A DNA stretch of 37,725 nucleotides from Planctomycetota bacterium (GTDB lineage: Bacteria; Planctomycetota; B15-G4). The position numbers and the translations under genes were made by a program. The stretch is taken from assembly GCA_029259725.1 (NCBI GenBank), contig JAJDER010000131.1, positions 1 to 37,725 of the forward strand. Reading direction: 5' to 3'. Position 1 is the first letter of the stretch, and each line of letters starts with the position of its first letter. Below the pieces are notes generated by a model that had not been told where the DNA came from, made no database searches, and saw only the letters and a program-made list of their open reading frames with translations. This document shows positions 16,589 through 24,659 of this stretch, piece after piece.

Positions 16589-17491
16589 ATGGCTCGCGTC
16601 GATCTGGAAAAGTACCGGGAGTCCGGCCGCATCGCGGCCGAGGCCCACGCCCTCGCCAAGGAGAGGATCCGCCCCGGCGGCCGGCTCGTCGACGTGCTCG
16701 ATGCGATCGAGGACTTCATCCATGCCCAGGGCGCCGATCGGGCCTTCCCCGCGCAGATCTCGGTCAACGAGGTCGCCGCCCACGATTGCTGCGGACCCGA
16801 CGACCCCCGCGTGTTCGGCGACGACGACGTGATCAAGGTGGACCTCGGCGTCCACGTCGATGGCTGCATCGCCGACACGGCGCGCACCCACGACCTCGGC
16901 AACAAGCACGGCGCGCTGCTCGAAGCCAGCCGCCAGGCCCTCGAAGCCGCGATCGAACGGGTGCGCCCCGGCGCGCGCATCAAGGACATCGGCGGCGCGA
17001 TCAAGGACACCATGGTCGCGCTCGGCTTCAAGCCGGTGGCGAACCTCACCGGCCATGGCATCGCGCCCTACACGATCCACTGTTCCCCTTCGATCCCCAA
17101 CGTGCCCGACATGACGTCGGGCGTGCTCAAGGAGGGGATGATGATCTGCATCGAACCCTTCGCGACCACGGGGCGCGGACACGTGGTCGAGCAGGGCCGC
17201 GCGGAGGTGTTCGGAGCGCGGCGCAAGCTCAAGCCGCCGCGCAACGTGTCCAGCGACGTCATCGACCAGATCCTCGACCGACGCGGCCTGCCGTTCTGCC
17301 GGCGTGAGATCGCGAAGGAGCACGGGACCGAGGTGGCCGATCGTGCGCTGCGGGACCTGCTGCGAGCCGGCTCGATCCACGACTACCCGCCGCTCGTCGA
17401 GAGCCACGGCAAGGGTGCCTTCGTGGCCCAGTTCGAGCACACGATCCACGTCACGGCCGACGGTTCGGAAGTGATGACGCGCGACCGCTGA
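16589..17491 (+). CDS. map: type II methionine aminopeptidase (archaeal/eukaryotic type)
   Basis: 300 residues, the usual length for archaeal MetAP2. It removes the initiator methionine from new proteins in the cytoplasm. Visible active-site residues are H65 (VAAHD), metal ligands D85 (VDLG), D96 (IADTA), H156 (LTGHGI), E189 (IEPFAT) and E283 (QFEHTI). Between E189 and E283 lies the ~60-residue helical insertion (about 205-265) that separates type II from type I enzymes. Bacteria normally carry type I, so this is unusual, though type II genes are known in scattered bacteria. It stands alone on plus, divergent from the protease block, with a -10-like hexamer 9 nt before the ATG. The gene converges on the hydrolase at 17536. 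Confidence 0.93.
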   Translation: MARVDLEKYRESGRIAAEAHALAKERIRPGGRLVDVLDAIEDFIHAQGADRAFPAQISVNEVAAHDCCGPDDPRVFGDDDVIKVDLGVHVDGCIADTARTHDLGNKHGALLEASRQALEAAIERVRPGARIKDIGGAIKDTMVALGFKPVANLTGHGIAPYTIHCSPSIPNVPDMTSGVLKEGMMICIEPFATTGRGHVVEQGRAEVFGARRKLKPPRNVSSDVIDQILDRRGLPFCRREIAKEHGTEVADRALRDLLRAGSIHDYPPLVESHGKGAFVAQFEHTIHVTADGSEVMTRDR

Positions 17492-17506
17492 CCCACGGAG
17501 TGCCGA

Positions 17507-17528
17507 CGCGCGATCTGCGCGCGATCTG
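17507..17528. repeat. 11-bp tandem duplication between convergent stops
   Basis: CGCGCGATCTG at 17507-17517 and again at 17518-17528, in the 44-bp gap between the stops at 17491 and 17536. Confidence 0.75.
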
Positions 17529-17535
17529 CACGGGT

Positions 17536-18282
17536 TCACTTCGACGGTCGTCGGCGCTGCTGCTTGAGGAAGCGCAGGCCGGCCTCGGGGCCCGGGCCGT
17601 AGCCGTGATGGCCCTCGCCCTGTTCCCACAGCCAGGGCGCACCGTCGCCACCTGCGCGCTGCCGCACCATGCCATCGACGAAGCGGGCCAGGGCGCCCCG
17701 ATCGAGGACCGGGTCGTCTGTCGCCGTCCACAGGTACACCGAGACGGGGTTCAGCTTGGGGACCGGGTCGTCCACGAGGCCCACCACGCGCCGCTCGGCG
17801 TTCCACAGCGGTGACGGCGTCCCCGACCAGGCCGCGACGCCGGCGAAGAGGTCGGGGTACCGCGCCGCCAGGTGGATCGCTGCCGTCGCGCCGGAACCGT
17901 GCCCCGCGAGGTGGATGCGGAGCGGATCGGTCCGCCCACCCTTGCCCACGGCCTCCCGCACGACGCGCAGCACCGTGTCCTCCCCCGCCGGCGTCAGCCA
18001 CGGCAAGCTGGGATCGAAGTCCTCACCGGGGTCCACCGCCGACGGCGGGGCCACCGGGGCGAGCAGGCGCAGCCCGAGTTGTCGCGCGTCGTCGTCGAGC
18101 TCGCGCAGGGCGCGCCGGGCCAGCTCGAGCGCCGGCGTCGGCTTCCAGCTGCCGCCATGCAATACGACGATGAGGATCCGTGAGCGCTCCCGGCCCCCCT
18201 CGAGAACCGGGGTGCCGGGAGCTTCCCGGTCGTCTTCAGCCGTGCCGGCAAGCACGGCCAGGGTGATCAGGAGAAGGGTCAT
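17536..18282 (-). CDS. secreted alpha/beta hydrolase (PHB-depolymerase/esterase-like)
   Basis: 248 residues from ATG 18282 with GAGGGGG directly upstream. A short hydrophobic N-terminus (MTLLLITLAVLAGTAE) suggests export. Alpha/beta-hydrolase features are VVLHGGSW (oxyanion region, 39-46), the nucleophile elbow AGHGSGATAAIHLAARYPDLFAG from residue 126, a likely acid in TATDDPVLD, and a likely His in EGHHGYG. The elbow is odd. A normal GxSxG would put Ser at the middle position, but here it reads G-H-G-S-G, so either S130 is shifted by one or the canonical position is Gly. The general fold resembles esterases of the PHB-depolymerase/feruloyl-esterase group. Substrate unknown. Confidence 0.75.
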   Translation of the reverse strand: MTLLLITLAVLAGTAEDDREAPGTPVLEGGRERSRILIVVLHGGSWKPTPALELARRALRELDDDARQLGLRLLAPVAPPSAVDPGEDFDPSLPWLTPAGEDTVLRVVREAVGKGGRTDPLRIHLAGHGSGATAAIHLAARYPDLFAGVAAWSGTPSPLWNAERRVVGLVDDPVPKLNPVSVYLWTATDDPVLDRGALARFVDGMVRQRAGGDGAPWLWEQGEGHHGYGPGPEAGLRFLKQQRRRPSK

Positions 18283-18444
18283 GCCCCCCTCGACGGGGCC
18301 GGCCGGTCCGCGTTACGCCGGGCGACGAATCTTGGAGCGAGCTCGCTTGCAAGGTCGTGCCCGTCGGGTCTCCGGCACCTGGGTGCCCCCACGGTGCAGA
18401 GCAGGCGGGCACGCAACCGATCCGAGGGGGCCACGCCCACGCTC

Positions 18445-18474
18445 TTGCCGCTCAGGGGGCGGCTTCGGCACAAT
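18445..18474 (+). promoter_or_regulatory. candidate promoter upstream of tRNA-Pro
   Basis: TTGCCG (18445-18450) and CACAAT (18469-18474), separated by 18 bp and each matching four of six consensus bases. It lies about 65 bp before the mature tRNA 5' end. The surrounding 262-bp gap (18283-18544) holds no other feature I can support. Confidence 0.3.
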
Positions 18475-18544
18475 GCCGCGTCGTCGCCTCGCGGGCCCAG
18501 CCGGGTTCGTGACGCCCCCCAGGGCGCGAGCGACGACATTCGGT

Positions 18545-18622
18545 CGGGGTGTGGCCCAGCTTGGTTAGGGCGCTTGACTGGGGGTCAAGAGGTCGCTGGT
18601 TCGAATCCAGTCACCCCGACCA
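18545..18622 (+). tRNA. tRNA-Pro (anticodon GGG)
   Basis: Complete cloverleaf. The acceptor stem CGGGGTG (18545-18551) pairs fully with CACCCCG (18612-18618), with discriminator A and encoded CCA (18620-18622). D-stem GCCC/GGGC. Anticodon stem CTTGA/TCAAG with loop CTGGGGG and anticodon GGG at 18580-18582. Five-base variable loop. T-arm GCTGG-TTCGAAT-CCAGT with one G-T pair. The anticodon reads CCC, which suits the high-GC genome. Confidence 0.97.
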
Positions 18623-18664
18623 TTACCGCTCCTTCGAGGATGCGAGAGGGCGCGCCAGCCCCCC

Positions 18665-19747
18665 CTACACGCTGTACAGGTTCCGCGCCGCGTCGTACTC
18701 GAGCCGCTCCTCGGCGACCTCGCCGTGAAACGCCTGCTTGAAGAAGCGATTCACCTTGGCGTTCTTGAGCGACCCACCTTCGAAGTAGGCGTGGGAGCTG
18801 CCCACCGAACGCGCGTCGCTGAAGTCGACGTAGACGGTCTGTCGCGACTCGAGGTTGTAGGGGTAGTGCCCGAGGCGCGCGAGCTGCTCATCGCCGCCCT
18901 TCATCCTCGACACGCGCAGGGCCGAGTCACTCTCGTTGATGGTCACGTAGACGCGGTTGCGGACGGTGATGCGATCCACCCAGGCGCGGTGGTCCTTGTT
19001 GTTCGTGTCGGCCGACGCCAGCACGACGTTGTCGAAGGTCAGCTGTTTGCCCCCGTAGGTCGACGAGCCCATCAGGTGCTTGAACAGGTAGTTGCCCATG
19101 CTGTGCAGCATGAGGTTGATGCGGAAGGGACAGTCCCGCTGGCCGAGGCGGGCGAAGAGTTCGTCGGAGGCCATGCGGCTGTCCCGCGACTTCTTCTCGG
19201 CCTGCTCACGCAGGGCTGCCAAGCGCTCGCCGCGGAACTCCTCGAGGTAGGCGCGGAGCTTCTCCAGGGTGCGGTCGAGGGCCCCCACCGACGCCAGCAC
19301 GTCGCGCTTGTCGCTCTTGTAGCTGACGACGCCCGTGGCCCCCCCGCCGTTGGCGGGCCAGCTGAACGGGACGACCTCCAGTCCGAACGCCTGCTGCAGC
19401 GCCCAGGCGCGCTTCACGACGGACTCGATGTCGTTGTTGAACCCGTGCACGTAGAACAGCAGGTCCTTGCGCCGGGGGCCCGTCGGGGGGCTTGCCGTGA
19501 GGCGGTCGAAGATCGTGCGCGCGGCGATCTTGCTGTAGGGCACCTCCACGCTCTCTCCGCCGACCCGGCGCTTGACCGTGTCCGGCATGATCTGGATGTC
19601 CCACGAGCGCCCCTGCTTGCGCACCTTGACCAGGCGCAGCTCGAGCGGCCCCTTGGCGCTGGGTTCCTTCCCGAACTTGTTGAACCCGCGCTTGCTCGAG
19701 GACACTTCCCGGTTCGTGACGATGTACATCCCGCCGTCGTCTGGCAT
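18665..19747 (-). CDS. DUF900-type alpha/beta hydrolase
   Basis: 360 residues from ATG 19747 with GGGAG 9 nt upstream; a second in-frame ATG lies at 19729. No signal peptide is seen, so the protein is probably cytoplasmic. Family features: FYVHGFNND (98-106), VPFSWPANG (126-134), and the nucleophile elbow LMLHSMGNYLF with S216. These match the DUF900 (PF05990) alpha/beta hydrolase family. A charged helical segment (about 155-205) lies between strand and elbow. The reaction is unknown; lipase or esterase activity is likely but unproven. The N-terminal ~90 residues are specific to this protein and unassigned. It sits between the tRNA gene and the FG-GAP gene without obvious operon partners. Confidence 0.8.
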   Translation of the reverse strand: MPDDGGMYIVTNREVSSSKRGFNKFGKEPSAKGPLELRLVKVRKQGRSWDIQIMPDTVKRRVGGESVEVPYSKIAARTIFDRLTASPPTGPRRKDLLFYVHGFNNDIESVVKRAWALQQAFGLEVVPFSWPANGGGATGVVSYKSDKRDVLASVGALDRTLEKLRAYLEEFRGERLAALREQAEKKSRDSRMASDELFARLGQRDCPFRINLMLHSMGNYLFKHLMGSSTYGGKQLTFDNVVLASADTNNKDHRAWVDRITVRNRVYVTINESDSALRVSRMKGGDEQLARLGHYPYNLESRQTVYVDFSDARSVGSSHAYFEGGSLKNAKVNRFFKQAFHGEVAEERLEYDAARNLYSV

Positions 19748-19955
19748 GCCGTCCCGCTCCCCTGGGTGGATCGTGTGTGGTGGACCGCGTCACGACAGCC
19801 TACGCGCGATCCCGGTCACGGCGGCAACCCCGCCCCTTGTCCTCATTGCAGCGACATGCCGCGGCGGGCAGCCCCCCCAGGAGACGCCCCTCGGGACAGA
19901 GCGCGCAACTCGTGGACAGCGAAGCGAGGTGAGCCCGGGGTCCCGCGAACGACAC

Positions 19956-19992
19956 GACGGCGCGCCGAGCCGCTCGGGCCCGACGCGCCGTC
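19956..19992 (-). terminator. terminator-like hairpin downstream of the FG-GAP gene
   Basis: GACGGCGCG (19956-19964) pairs with CGCGCCGTC (19984-19992). The 19-nt interior holds a second hairpin, CCGAG/CTCGG. It lies 36 nt past the FG-GAP stop at 20028. The minus-strand tail is only mildly T-rich, so factor-dependent action or mRNA protection is also possible. The rest of the 280-bp gap 19748-20027 shows nothing else I can name. Confidence 0.45.
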
Positions 19993-20027
19993 GCCGTGAC
20001 GCGTGTCGTCTTGAGAGACGGCCGCGG

Positions 20028-21716
20028 TCAGGCCGACGTCACCGACAGTCCGTTGCTGGCCGCGAAGTTGCTGACCCCGCCCGGGTCCTGGATCCAGGCC
20101 TGCATGTAGAACGTGATGCCGATCGGGATCAGTGGCGGCCACAGACCCGGGATCGTGATCGTGCCGTCCGCGCCCACCGGCAACGTGGGCACGGTGAAGT
20201 CGAAGGAAGGCACGAAGATGCCGCCCTTGAACGGCGCGTTGACCTGGTTCAGGCCGATGATGATGTCCGCCGGCGCGAAGGGCAGGGCGTTGCTGAGCTT
20301 GATCTCGTAGGGATCGCCGTCCATGGCCGTCCCGGAGCCGACGAGCTGCGGCAGGCCCGTGCTGCCGGCCAGGGCGTTCCCCAGGGACGGCCAGCCGCCC
20401 TCGGACAGGAACAGGTTCCAGAAAGCGCCCGCGTCGAGATCGCCGTCGTCGTCCCGGGGCGCGCCGACCGCGATGTCGCCGACCCCGTCGTCGTTGATGT
20501 CACCCAGGCTGGCGATGGCGTTGCCGAACTGGTCCTCGTCATCGAGGTCACCACTGAAGCCGCCCTGGCTGTCCCCGATCTTGGTGTGCTCCCGCACGGT
20601 GCCGTCGGCGTTGAGGAACAGCAGGTACACCGCTCCGCGACGGTAGCCGCCGCCGTCGTCCTGGTGCGCGCCGACCGCGAGGTCGGTGATGCCGTCCCCG
20701 TCCAGGTCGCCGATGTTGCCGAGGCCGCGGCCGAACTGGTCCTGGGCCTGCAGGTCACCGGTGAAGCCGCCCTCGAGCTTGTTGATGATGCTGTGGTGGT
20801 CCACGGTGCCGTCGGTGTCGAGTTCCAGCATCCAGACCGTGCCCTCGTTGCCGATCGCGAGCGGCGCGCCGACGGCCACGTTCAGGAACCCGTCCCCGTC
20901 GAGATCGCCGAGCGAGGCCGCCGACCACCCGAACTCGTCGCCGTCCTCGAGCGCGCCGATGAAGCCGCCGCTGGTCTCGTTGATCTTCTGGCTGCCCTTG
21001 ACCGTGCCGTCGGTGTTGAGGAACAGCACGTAGAGCGCGCCGCGGAAGAAGCCGTTCTCGTCGTCGCCGTAGGCCCCGACCGCGAGGTCCACCACGGAGT
21101 CGCCGTCGAGGTCGCCGAGCACGGCGATCGACGCACCGAAGTACGAGAAGCCCGGGAGGATCGAGCCGAGGTTGCCGTCGGTGTTGCTGATCTTCTGATG
21201 CGACTTCACCGAGCCGTTGCTGTTCAGGAAGAGGATCCAGACCGCGCCGGCCTCGGAGCCGTTGTCGTCGCTGGCCGGCGCGCCCACGGCGACGTCGCCG
21301 ATGCCGTCGCCGTCGAGGTCGCCCAGGCCGGCCACGGCCCAACCGAACCAATCGGAATCGTCGAGGGTGCCGAGGAAGCCGCCGGACGTGTCGCTGATCT
21401 TGACCGGCACGATGACCTTGGCGTCGTCGTCGAGCCGCAGGATCCAGATCGAGCCGCGGTCGAAGCCTCCGTCATCGTTGCGGAAGGCACCGACGGCGAG
21501 GTCGATGTTGCCGTTGCAATCGACGTCACCGATCGGGGCGAGCGACCACCCGAAGCGTTCGCTCTCGCCGAGCGTGCCACCGAAGAAGCCCTCGGTCTCG
21601 CTGATCTTCTGGAAGCCGGAGACCTGCCCGACGACGGTCTGCGCGTCGGCGGAGGGCCCGAGCAAGAGCGCGGCACCAGCCAGGAGAGCGGGCAGGGAAT
21701 GGGAACGGAACGACAT
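20028..21716 (-). CDS. secreted FG-GAP repeat beta-propeller protein
   Basis: 562 residues from ATG 21716, which has AGAGGAG 7 nt upstream, settling the start. Signal peptide residues 1-26 (ends ADAQ). Six FG-GAP repeats of about 65 residues follow (about 35-440). Each contains FGW-x-x-x-x-x-GD-x-DGDG-x-x-D-x-AVGA, with calcium-loop Asp residues; in repeat four the last Asp is Asn (GFLNVAVGA). They should fold as an integrin-alpha-like propeller. The last ~110 residues form a separate domain with IIIGLNQVNAPF, a PS-x-D step, and FYMQAWIQDPGG near the end. That domain is shared with metalloprotease A at 13369. Likely exported or surface-exposed and possibly adhesive; the ligand is unknown. It lies 166 bp downstream of the SGNH gene with its own RBS. 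Confidence 0.9.
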   Translation of the reverse strand: MSFRSHSLPALLAGAALLLGPSADAQTVVGQVSGFQKISETEGFFGGTLGESERFGWSLAPIGDVDCNGNIDLAVGAFRNDDGGFDRGSIWILRLDDDAKVIVPVKISDTSGGFLGTLDDSDWFGWAVAGLGDLDGDGIGDVAVGAPASDDNGSEAGAVWILFLNSNGSVKSHQKISNTDGNLGSILPGFSYFGASIAVLGDLDGDSVVDLAVGAYGDDENGFFRGALYVLFLNTDGTVKGSQKINETSGGFIGALEDGDEFGWSAASLGDLDGDGFLNVAVGAPLAIGNEGTVWMLELDTDGTVDHHSIINKLEGGFTGDLQAQDQFGRGLGNIGDLDGDGITDLAVGAHQDDGGGYRRGAVYLLFLNADGTVREHTKIGDSQGGFSGDLDDEDQFGNAIASLGDINDDGVGDIAVGAPRDDDGDLDAGAFWNLFLSEGGWPSLGNALAGSTGLPQLVGSGTAMDGDPYEIKLSNALPFAPADIIIGLNQVNAPFKGGIFVPSFDFTVPTLPVGADGTITIPGLWPPLIPIGITFYMQAWIQDPGGVSNFAASNGLSVTSA

Positions 21717-21723
21717 GGGAGAT

Positions 21724-21730
21724 CTCCTCT
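21724..21730 (-). promoter_or_regulatory. strong ribosome binding site for the FG-GAP gene
   Basis: AGAGGAG on minus with a 7-nt spacer to ATG 21716. A TACACT hexamer (minus, 21846-21841) further upstream is a possible -10, but no -35 is evident. Confidence 0.7.
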
Positions 21731-21882
21731 GAAGGGCGCGCGTCGTCCAGGCGCGGTGCGGACCACGGACGTGACGGGTCATCGCCCCCACGCGATGCCC
21801 GCTGCCCCCCTGGCCGCGGCTGCCGACCGCGTTCCCCCGAAGTGTACGCCAGACTGGGCGACGCGGGGGATGCGGCCGAGGA

Positions 21883-23088
21883 TCAGCGCCGCGGGGCGCC
21901 CTCCGCGCCGTCACCGTCGAGCCGGGCGGCGAACTCGCTTGCGAGGGCGCGGGTGTACAGGCCCGCGCCCGCCTGGTTCAGGTGGTTCAGGTCGTAGCGG
22001 ACATCGGCGCGCAGCAGCCCGGGGAACCGCACCGGGTCGTCGAGGTCGATCAGCCCGGGGATCACCCCCGCCTCCAGGGCTGCCTCGAGCATGTACTCGT
22101 ACTGGCGCACGTCGGGCGCGTTGATGAAGACCGGTTCGGCCCCCGCCGCCCGCACCTGGTCGATGAAGTCGGTCAGCAGGGCCTGCTCGGCACGCAGCAA
22201 CTCCTGCGGCTCGCGTAGCTCGCCGGAGTACTCGAGCACGGGTCGTGGCTGATGCGGGTCCGCTCGCAGACGCTTCATCTGCTCGGGCCCGGATCCCTTC
22301 CAGATCTGCACGCGCTCCCGGATCAACGCGCGGTCGAAGGGCGTCGCATGAGCGAACGCCAGCTCCAGCGGAACCCAGCCATCACCGCGCGGGCCCAGAC
22401 CGCCGGCACCGGCGTCGAAGCGATCGGGCAACGCGGCTTCCCGCGTGGCCTCCGTGCCGCCGACGTGCGGTTCGAGCACGTCCCGCGCACGCCCCGAGTT
22501 CGACAACCAGGATCCGAACGCCACCAGATGACGCGCCGCCATGTCGAGCTTCCAGGACCAGCTCATGTCGGCCTCGGCCACCACGGCGAGTGCCCTCCAC
22601 GTGGTCAGCGGGTCGTGCCAGGACGCCAGGCGCGCGGTGAAGTGGTTGTCGCCGGTGATGCGCACGCCGGTGCGCTGGACATCGGTGAAGACCCACTTCA
22701 GGCGTGCCGGCTGGAGGGCGGCGATGCGGGTGATCAGCGCCCGGTTCTCGAGCGCGGCCATGCCGGCCACGCCGAAGTTGAACGAGCGCACCGGATGCCC
22801 GGCTTCGGCCATCAACCTGTCGAAGCGCGCCGGGTCCACATGCCGGTAGACCTGGCTCGAGCCGATGAAGAGGACGTCGTAGTCGTCCTTGTTCGCGGCG
22901 AAGTGCTCGAACTTGCGCGTGCTGGCCGACTCGGGCGAGAGCGGCAGCAGCGGGCGCACGGCGGCCCCGACGCCGACGACCACCGCGATCCACAACGCCG
23001 TATGGGCCAGGGCGCGGCCGAGGGAGGGCGGCGGACGGCCCCAGCCCCCTTCGTTCACGTACTCGAAGCGCGGAGTCGGTGTGGCCAT
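21883..23088 (-). CDS. SGNH-like (AlgJ/DltD-type) partner of an MBOAT O-acyltransferase
   Basis: 401 residues. One N-terminal transmembrane helix (about 26-48) would anchor a periplasmic domain. It contains VLFIGSSQVYRHVDP (Ser at 77/78), the block-I nucleophile region of SGNH-type acyltransferases. Near the C-terminus DVRYDLNHLNQAGAGLY supplies the Asp/His pair of block V. In alginate and other polysaccharide systems such proteins receive or transfer the acyl group delivered by the MBOAT. Here the MBOAT gene ends 16 bp upstream on the same strand, so the two are almost certainly one operon. The target glycan is unknown, but glycan genes follow beyond 26 kb. Confidence 0.8.
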   Translation of the reverse strand: MATPTPRFEYVNEGGWGRPPPSLGRALAHTALWIAVVVGVGAAVRPLLPLSPESASTRKFEHFAANKDDYDVLFIGSSQVYRHVDPARFDRLMAEAGHPVRSFNFGVAGMAALENRALITRIAALQPARLKWVFTDVQRTGVRITGDNHFTARLASWHDPLTTWRALAVVAEADMSWSWKLDMAARHLVAFGSWLSNSGRARDVLEPHVGGTEATREAALPDRFDAGAGGLGPRGDGWVPLELAFAHATPFDRALIRERVQIWKGSGPEQMKRLRADPHQPRPVLEYSGELREPQELLRAEQALLTDFIDQVRAAGAEPVFINAPDVRQYEYMLEAALEAGVIPGLIDLDDPVRFPGLLRADVRYDLNHLNQAGAGLYTRALASEFAARLDGDGAEGAPRR

Positions 23089-23104
23089 GGACGGTGAACT
23101 CGGC

Positions 23105-24505
23105 TCAGAACTGGAAGTAGATGAAAGGCGCGGCGTTCGGGTTGATCAGGGTCAACACCAACGCACAGCAGGTGGCGTAGCCCGCGGTGAAGCCGAGCGA
23201 TCCCAGCTTGTCCCACAGGCCCGCGAGGTAGCCCTTGTAGCTGACCCAGTGCACGGCGGTCAGCCCGACGAGCAGCCACACGAGTCGGTCGCCGAGCAGC
23301 TGGTCCCCCGGTGCCTGGAAGAACACGAAGACCTTGACGATCCCCCAGGCCTTGTCGAGGTTTTCGGAGCGAAAGAAGATGATCGCCACGCAGATCCACC
23401 ACATGGTCAGCACGTTGCCGACCAGCGGCGGGAGTTCGGGCTTGCGATGCGGACCGAGGGCACCCCAGTAGCGCTGCAGGAGCAGCGCCGGGATCATCCA
23501 CCCGCCGAAGAGGACGTAGGTCCAGTCGGCGCCGTGCCAGAGCCCGAGCAGCAGCCAGGTCACCGAGATGTTGCGCCAGACCATGAGCTCGCTCCCGCGC
23601 GAGCCGCCGAGCGGGTTGAAGAGGTAGTCGCGCACCCAGGAGGACAGGCTGATGTGCCAGCGCGCCCAGAACGCCTTGATGCTCGGCGCGAAGTAGGGGA
23701 AATCGAAGTTGAGCATGAGGTTGTAGCCGAGCAACCCCGCGCAGGCGATGGCCATGTCCGAGTACGCCGAGAAGTCGCAGTAGAGCTGCGCGGCGTAGAG
23801 CGGCACGGCGAGATAGGCGCTGGCCACGTCGTAGTTGGTGAAGTACCCGAAGTACGCGTCCACGTACTGCGCGATGTTGTCCGAGACGACGGCCTTCTTG
23901 ATGAAGCCGACGAGGAACAGGATCAGGCAGCCGCGCACGTCGACGTCGGACAGCCTGCGCACGACCTTGAGCTGCGGCAGGAAGTCGATCGCGCGCACGA
24001 TCGGTCCCGCGACGAGCTGCGGGAAGAAGGCCACGAACAGGGCCAGGTCCAGCACGTTCCGGGTGGGCTGCATGCGCCGGAAGTAGACGTCGAGGGAGTA
24101 GCTCAGCGTCTGGAACGTGTAGAAGCTGATGCCGACGGGCAGGCCGATCTCGAACACGATCGGCGGGACCTGCAAGCCGAGCAGGTTGGCGAAGTCGACG
24201 CCCGAGTCGACGAAGAAGTTGAAGTACTTGAAGACGCCGAGCAGGCCCAGGTTGCCGACCAGGCTGACGCGCAGCCAGCGCTTGCGCGCGGCGACGTCGT
24301 CGGTGGCGCCGAGACGCAACCCGACGACGTAGTCGACCACCGTCGAGAACAGGATCAGTCCCAGGAACCGCCAGTCCCAGGCGCCGTAGAAGATGTAGCT
24401 GCAGCCCAGCAGCCAGACCTTCCGCGACGTGTTCGAACGCAGTGCCCAGTGGACACAGAACGCGATCAGGAAGAAGAAGAAGAAGCGGAACTCGGTGAAG
24501 ATCAA
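23105..24505 (-). CDS. MBOAT family O-acyltransferase (AlgI-like)
   Basis: 466 residues with about ten transmembrane segments. The start is TTG 24505: the opening residues (MIFTEFRFFFFFLIAF) match the usual start of AlgI-like proteins, and no better start exists upstream. Family landmarks are FFPQLVAGPIVR (160-171), LYCDFSAYSDMAI (241-253), FWARWHISLSSWVRDY with H284, and LLLGLWHGADWTYVLFG with the catalytic-type H324. AlgI-like proteins move acyl groups across the membrane for O-acetylation of exopolysaccharide. The SGNH partner follows 16 bp downstream. Confidence 0.92.
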   Translation of the reverse strand: MIFTEFRFFFFFLIAFCVHWALRSNTSRKVWLLGCSYIFYGAWDWRFLGLILFSTVVDYVVGLRLGATDDVAARKRWLRVSLVGNLGLLGVFKYFNFFVDSGVDFANLLGLQVPPIVFEIGLPVGISFYTFQTLSYSLDVYFRRMQPTRNVLDLALFVAFFPQLVAGPIVRAIDFLPQLKVVRRLSDVDVRGCLILFLVGFIKKAVVSDNIAQYVDAYFGYFTNYDVASAYLAVPLYAAQLYCDFSAYSDMAIACAGLLGYNLMLNFDFPYFAPSIKAFWARWHISLSSWVRDYLFNPLGGSRGSELMVWRNISVTWLLLGLWHGADWTYVLFGGWMIPALLLQRYWGALGPHRKPELPPLVGNVLTMWWICVAIIFFRSENLDKAWGIVKVFVFFQAPGDQLLGDRLVWLLVGLTAVHWVSYKGYLAGLWDKLGSLGFTAGYATCCALVLTLINPNAAPFIYFQF

Positions 24506-24608
24506 CGCTCTGGCCCGAGATGCAGGTGAGAGCTGGGAAGACTACCTCCGAGTGGGCGCCCTGGCCTCCCAGCGACCGCGGGCCCGTGGATCCCGCACGC
24601 CGAGCCCA

Positions 24609-24649
24609 CGGCCGAGCCCGCCCGCTGCGCGCGCATCCGGGCTCGGCCG
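24609..24649 (-). terminator. 12-bp-stem hairpin terminator candidate
   Basis: CGGCCGAGCCCG (24609-24620) pairs perfectly with CGGGCTCGGCCG (24638-24649), loop 17 nt. On minus it begins 11 nt after the stop at 24660, the expected place for a terminator. There is no T-tract. Confidence 0.5.
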
Positions 24650-24659
24650 CACGGCGGAC

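Noticed and set aside
12598-17307. A 1569-codon plus-strand open frame across the protease block
   Set aside because: It runs through the reverse complement of four well-supported genes and has no recognisable domain or start signal.
18545-18622. tRNA gene as a genomic-island attachment site
   Set aside because: No duplicated tRNA 3' end and no integrase were found nearby.
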